From assembly GCA_945865355.1 (NCBI GenBank), contig CAMBDN010000130.1:1-7131 (forward strand): a stretch of 7,131 nt of DNA, read 5' to 3'. Shown here piece by piece: positions 5,677 to 7,131 of the stretch; position 1 is the first letter of the stretch, and each line of letters opens with the position of its first letter. The DNA is from Legionella genomosp. 1 (GTDB lineage Bacteria > Pseudomonadota > Gammaproteobacteria > Legionellales > Legionellaceae). The translations under genes and the position numbers were made by a program. The notes under the pieces are model-generated. The model had not been told where the DNA came from, did no database searches, and was given only the letters and a program-made list of their open reading frames with translations.

Positions 5677-6471
5677 TTGAAAAACAGAACAAGAATACTC
5701 GATAGCATCAGTGCATACTTATTTTTACTGGGCAATATCACCTATAGATTAAGGGCTATGCCTTTCGCCATCGTTTCAGCAATTTTTAATCTGGTCTCAC
5801 TCTTTGCCTATTTAGCAGGCTATATTGTTTGGCATGTCGCTGCCTTATTTTACCCTGGCTACCCCAGACATGATCAGCACTGGTATGGCTTTGCTGAATT
5901 TAAAGAGCAATATCAAATTGCCGCACTTCTTGGCGCCGTTGCCACCATTATTTGTCTCGTTTTTCCCCCTATGGTCATACCCGCTGCCTTGCTGTATACC
6001 CTTAGTAATTTGATATGGACGATCAGCGAACATCACAAAAAACAGAACCCGCCCCCTGATGACAGCCAATACTCTAGCATCAAACAGGCAATTTACTTTA
6101 AATACAGTGTATTAGTCACCGCAGGTAGTGCTCTGACTGCAATAGCCTCCACCCTCGTCTTTTTATTTCCCCCTGCCTCATTCGTTGTTCTCACCGCATC
6201 TACGATTATTGGCTTAGGGTTAACAGTTGCTGCACTGTATTATTGGGGTAAAAGTACATTCGGTCATTTTCAGCCAGACAAGGTCGATCATAGTTATAAG
6301 AAATTATCTAAGCAATTATCTTTTCAACTAGAAAATGATCCTAAACCAGATGCCACCTTTACTCATACACAGGAGACAAAGCAACGAGGAATATTCACAA
6401 CAAATAAAGAATTTAACAATGAAGTCCTCTATCAAGAGAACCCCATCAAAGCACCTCATCCTACGAGCTAG
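5677..6471 (+). CDS. Multi-pass membrane protein of unknown function, end of the cpx operon
   Basis: I do not recognise this 264-residue protein. Hydropathy read by eye gives membrane segments at about 30-59 (possibly one long or two short), 80-97, 99-116, 145-165 and 167-190, separated by a polar Pro-rich loop EHHKKQNPPPDDSQYSS (118-134). The last 75 residues are hydrophilic, rich in K, Q and T. The two halves look alike: an aromatic-Lys stretch (F75-K76; F141-K142), an Ala-rich helix, then a VF/LF-PP turn (F96-P97-P98; F164-P165-P166) and a second helix. This suggests an internal duplication of a helical hairpin. The start is TTG 5677, with AGGA at 5666-5669 (7-nt spacing), only 31 nt after the cpxA stop. 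The first in-frame ATG is 27 codons later, without such a site. Co-transcription suggests a role in envelope stress; an effector or accessory protein is possible. Confidence 0.8.
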   Translation: MKNRTRILDSISAYLFLLGNITYRLRAMPFAIVSAIFNLVSLFAYLAGYIVWHVAALFYPGYPRHDQHWYGFAEFKEQYQIAALLGAVATIICLVFPPMVIPAALLYTLSNLIWTISEHHKKQNPPPDDSQYSSIKQAIYFKYSVLVTAGSALTAIASTLVFLFPPASFVVLTASTIIGLGLTVAALYYWGKSTFGHFQPDKVDHSYKKLSKQLSFQLENDPKPDATFTHTQETKQRGIFTTNKEFNNEVLYQENPIKAPHPTS

Positions 6472-6820
6472 ACGTATGCATTATATAGTGCATTGTTATA
6501 GGTGTTTGCTACAAAATATACATACGATTCGATATGCATGGGGCATTCCTTGTTGGATTGGACTATTTCCCTGTTAACGTCCTGCATGGATGGGTATATT
6601 ACCAGAAAATATTGATTGAATGGAGCTAAGAACGTTAACACCTTGCTTGCGTACTGTACTGATAAATCCTCGAATGCGAGCGAAACTATTTTATGATCAA
6701 ATCATTACGCACATGGGCTGGCTTTTCCTCGCCCAGTGTTCACTAAAAACTGCACTTTCTGAACCATGCCTTATTTAGGACGCAGTTAGACCGAAAGCAC
6801 GTCAAATGCGTACTTCATGT
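6472..6820. other. Non-coding stretch with a decayed insertion-sequence remnant
   Basis: No intact gene is supported here. Just after the membrane-protein stop, an 18-bp near-palindrome (6476-6493, ATGCA...TGCAT arms with a central TATATA, one mismatched pair) could form an RNA hairpin. It lacks a U-run, so it is at best a weak terminator. A minus-strand transposase-like fragment occupies about 6574-6690. Another bulged stem (CAC-A-TGGGC at 6710-6718 with GCCCAGTG at 6731-6738) lies beyond it. The remainder shows nothing I can name. Confidence 0.5.
6574..6690 (-). pseudogene. C-terminal remnant of an IS66-like transposase
   Basis: Read on the minus strand, this open stretch of 38 codons begins NSFARIRGFISTVRKQG (from 6690 leftward), continues VNVLSSIQSIFSGNIP, and ends at a TAA at 6576-6574. 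From memory this matches the extreme C-terminus of many IS66-family transposases, which have a pattern of the form F-x-R-I-R-x-x-I-S-T-x-R-K-x-G followed by a helix and G-x-P. There is no start codon in the fragment: an in-frame stop sits directly upstream at 6693-6691. A neighbouring frame (VRNDLII, about 6714-6694) looks like the preceding piece after a frameshift. The catalytic DDE region is absent, so this is a dead relic. The family assignment is by motif only. Confidence 0.5.
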
Positions 6821-6849
6821 TTCACACAGACCATTACATGGTCTATTAT
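6821..6849 (+). promoter_or_regulatory. Near-consensus sigma-70 promoter for the right-edge gene
   Basis: TTCACA (6821-6826) and TATTAT (6844-6849) each differ from consensus by one base and are separated by the ideal 17 bp. Transcription should start near 6856, about 30 nt before the ATG at 6886. This is the strongest promoter-like sequence in the window by eye, and its spacer is occupied by the palindrome listed next. Confidence 0.55.
6828..6844. promoter_or_regulatory. Palindrome filling the promoter spacer (candidate operator)
   Basis: AGACCAT (6828-6834) and ATGGTCT (6838-6844) are perfect 7-bp inverted arms around TAC. The element begins 1 bp after the -35 box and ends on the first base of the -10 box. 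A dimeric repressor bound here would block RNA polymerase. The regulator is not identified; an unseen neighbouring gene or the right-edge gene itself could encode it. Confidence 0.5.
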
Positions 6850-6850
6850 T

Positions 6851-6870
6851 ATATAAAGAAAACTTTATAT
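6851..6870. repeat. Second inverted repeat at the transcription start of the right-edge gene
   Basis: ATATAAAG (6851-6858) and CTTTATAT (6863-6870) are exact reverse complements around AAAA. The repeat straddles the predicted transcription start, 15 bp before the ATG. It could be a second operator half, or simply AT-rich sequence. It is too AU-rich and lacks a U-run for a terminator. Confidence 0.4.
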
Positions 6871-6885
6871 TCTGAGAAAATAATT

Positions 6886-7131
6886 ATGAATACAGTAATG
6901 GAATTTGCAAATAACAATTCAGATTTCAAAAAAGTATTGGCTGGAAAAATTAGTATAGAAGATTTTTTTACAAAAGAAGCTCATAAAGCAACTAAAGATA
7001 AGTTTATGGATTTGTTCAATAAAACATTTAAAGACGAGACAGCTCTATCGAAAGATTGTATATATCCTTCTGAAAATGTTGCTGCGGCTTGGATAACCAA
7101 GCTTAGGTACAATGAACAATTGGATGATGCA
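6886..7131 (+). CDS. Unrecognised low-GC gene, 3' truncated by the window edge
   Basis: An open frame of 82 codons starts at ATG 6886 and runs without a stop to the last base, so the C-terminal part lies outside the window. The visible protein begins MNTVMEFANNNSDFKKVLAG, is polar, rich in K, D and F, and is probably alpha-helical (for example TKEAHKATKDKFMDLFNKTF at residues 29-48). There is no signal peptide or membrane segment. I recognise no family. Counted by hand it has 75 G+C in 246 bases (about 30%), clearly lower than the housekeeping genes to the left. A weak GAG (6874-6876) stands 9 nt before the ATG, and a good promoter lies just upstream. A second in-frame ATG (codon 5) is an alternative start. 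The low GC, the adjacent transposase relic and the palindromic promoter suggest a horizontally acquired, regulated gene. Confidence 0.7.
   Translation, partial: MNTVMEFANNNSDFKKVLAGKISIEDFFTKEAHKATKDKFMDLFNKTFKDETALSKDCIYPSENVAAAWITKLRYNEQLDDA

Noticed and set aside
6335..6577. 80-codon + strand frame overlapping the end of the membrane protein
   Set aside because: It is out of frame with the supported membrane-protein gene for more than half its length, has no family resemblance, and runs into the IS remnant.
6572..6640. 9-bp inverted repeat TGTTAACGT / ACGTTAACA separated by 51 bp, as possible IS or MITE ends
   Set aside because: Both arms fall within or at the end of the transposase-like reading frame and no target-site duplication is visible.
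6620..6778. 52-codon + strand frame starting at ATG 6620
   Set aside because: It has no Shine-Dalgarno sequence and is antisense to the transposase-like fragment, so it is probably a shadow.

Overview
The window looks like chromosomal DNA of a moderately AT-rich gammaproteobacterium. The evidence is a phoH-ybeY-corC (ybeZYX) cluster, a CpxR/CpxA-type two-component pair and a DUF6969-like protein. An intracellular or Legionellales-like lineage is my best guess, but that rests on gene content and is not proven. Every complete gene I accept is on the + strand.

Layout. Positions 1-124 hold the 3' end of an upstream transcription unit: a small stem-loop, a strong intrinsic terminator, then a likely promoter. 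A DUF6969-like histidine-rich protein (125-844) follows, then a stand-alone cyclic-nucleotide-binding domain protein (896-1345). A 230-bp gap (1346-1575) carries a likely promoter overlapped by a perfect 10-bp-arm palindrome. It leads into a tightly packed operon: phoH (short form), ybeY, corC, a cpxR-like regulator, a cpxA-like kinase and a multi-pass membrane protein (1576-6471). Start and stop codons overlap at the phoH/ybeY, ybeY/corC and corC/cpxR junctions. The cpxA start is preceded by an overlapping 6-codon micro-ORF that sits on the good Shine-Dalgarno sequence.

The last 660 bases differ in character. Positions 6472-6885 are largely non-coding. They contain a degenerate minus-strand fragment resembling the C-terminal end of an IS66-type transposase, and then a near-consensus promoter whose 17-bp spacer is almost exactly filled by a perfect palindrome. 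A second inverted repeat follows. This promoter drives an unrecognised low-GC gene (about 30% G+C) that runs off the right edge.

How the genes fit together. PhoH/YbeZ, YbeY and CorC/YbeX are linked in the known literature to rRNA processing and ribosome maturation, and CorC also to Mg/Co efflux. CpxRA senses envelope stress. Joining them in one transcription unit, where many gammaproteobacteria have lnt, suggests co-regulation of ribosome quality functions with envelope-stress signalling. The membrane protein after cpxA may be an accessory or target of that signalling. I see no CRISPR array, tRNA or rRNA.
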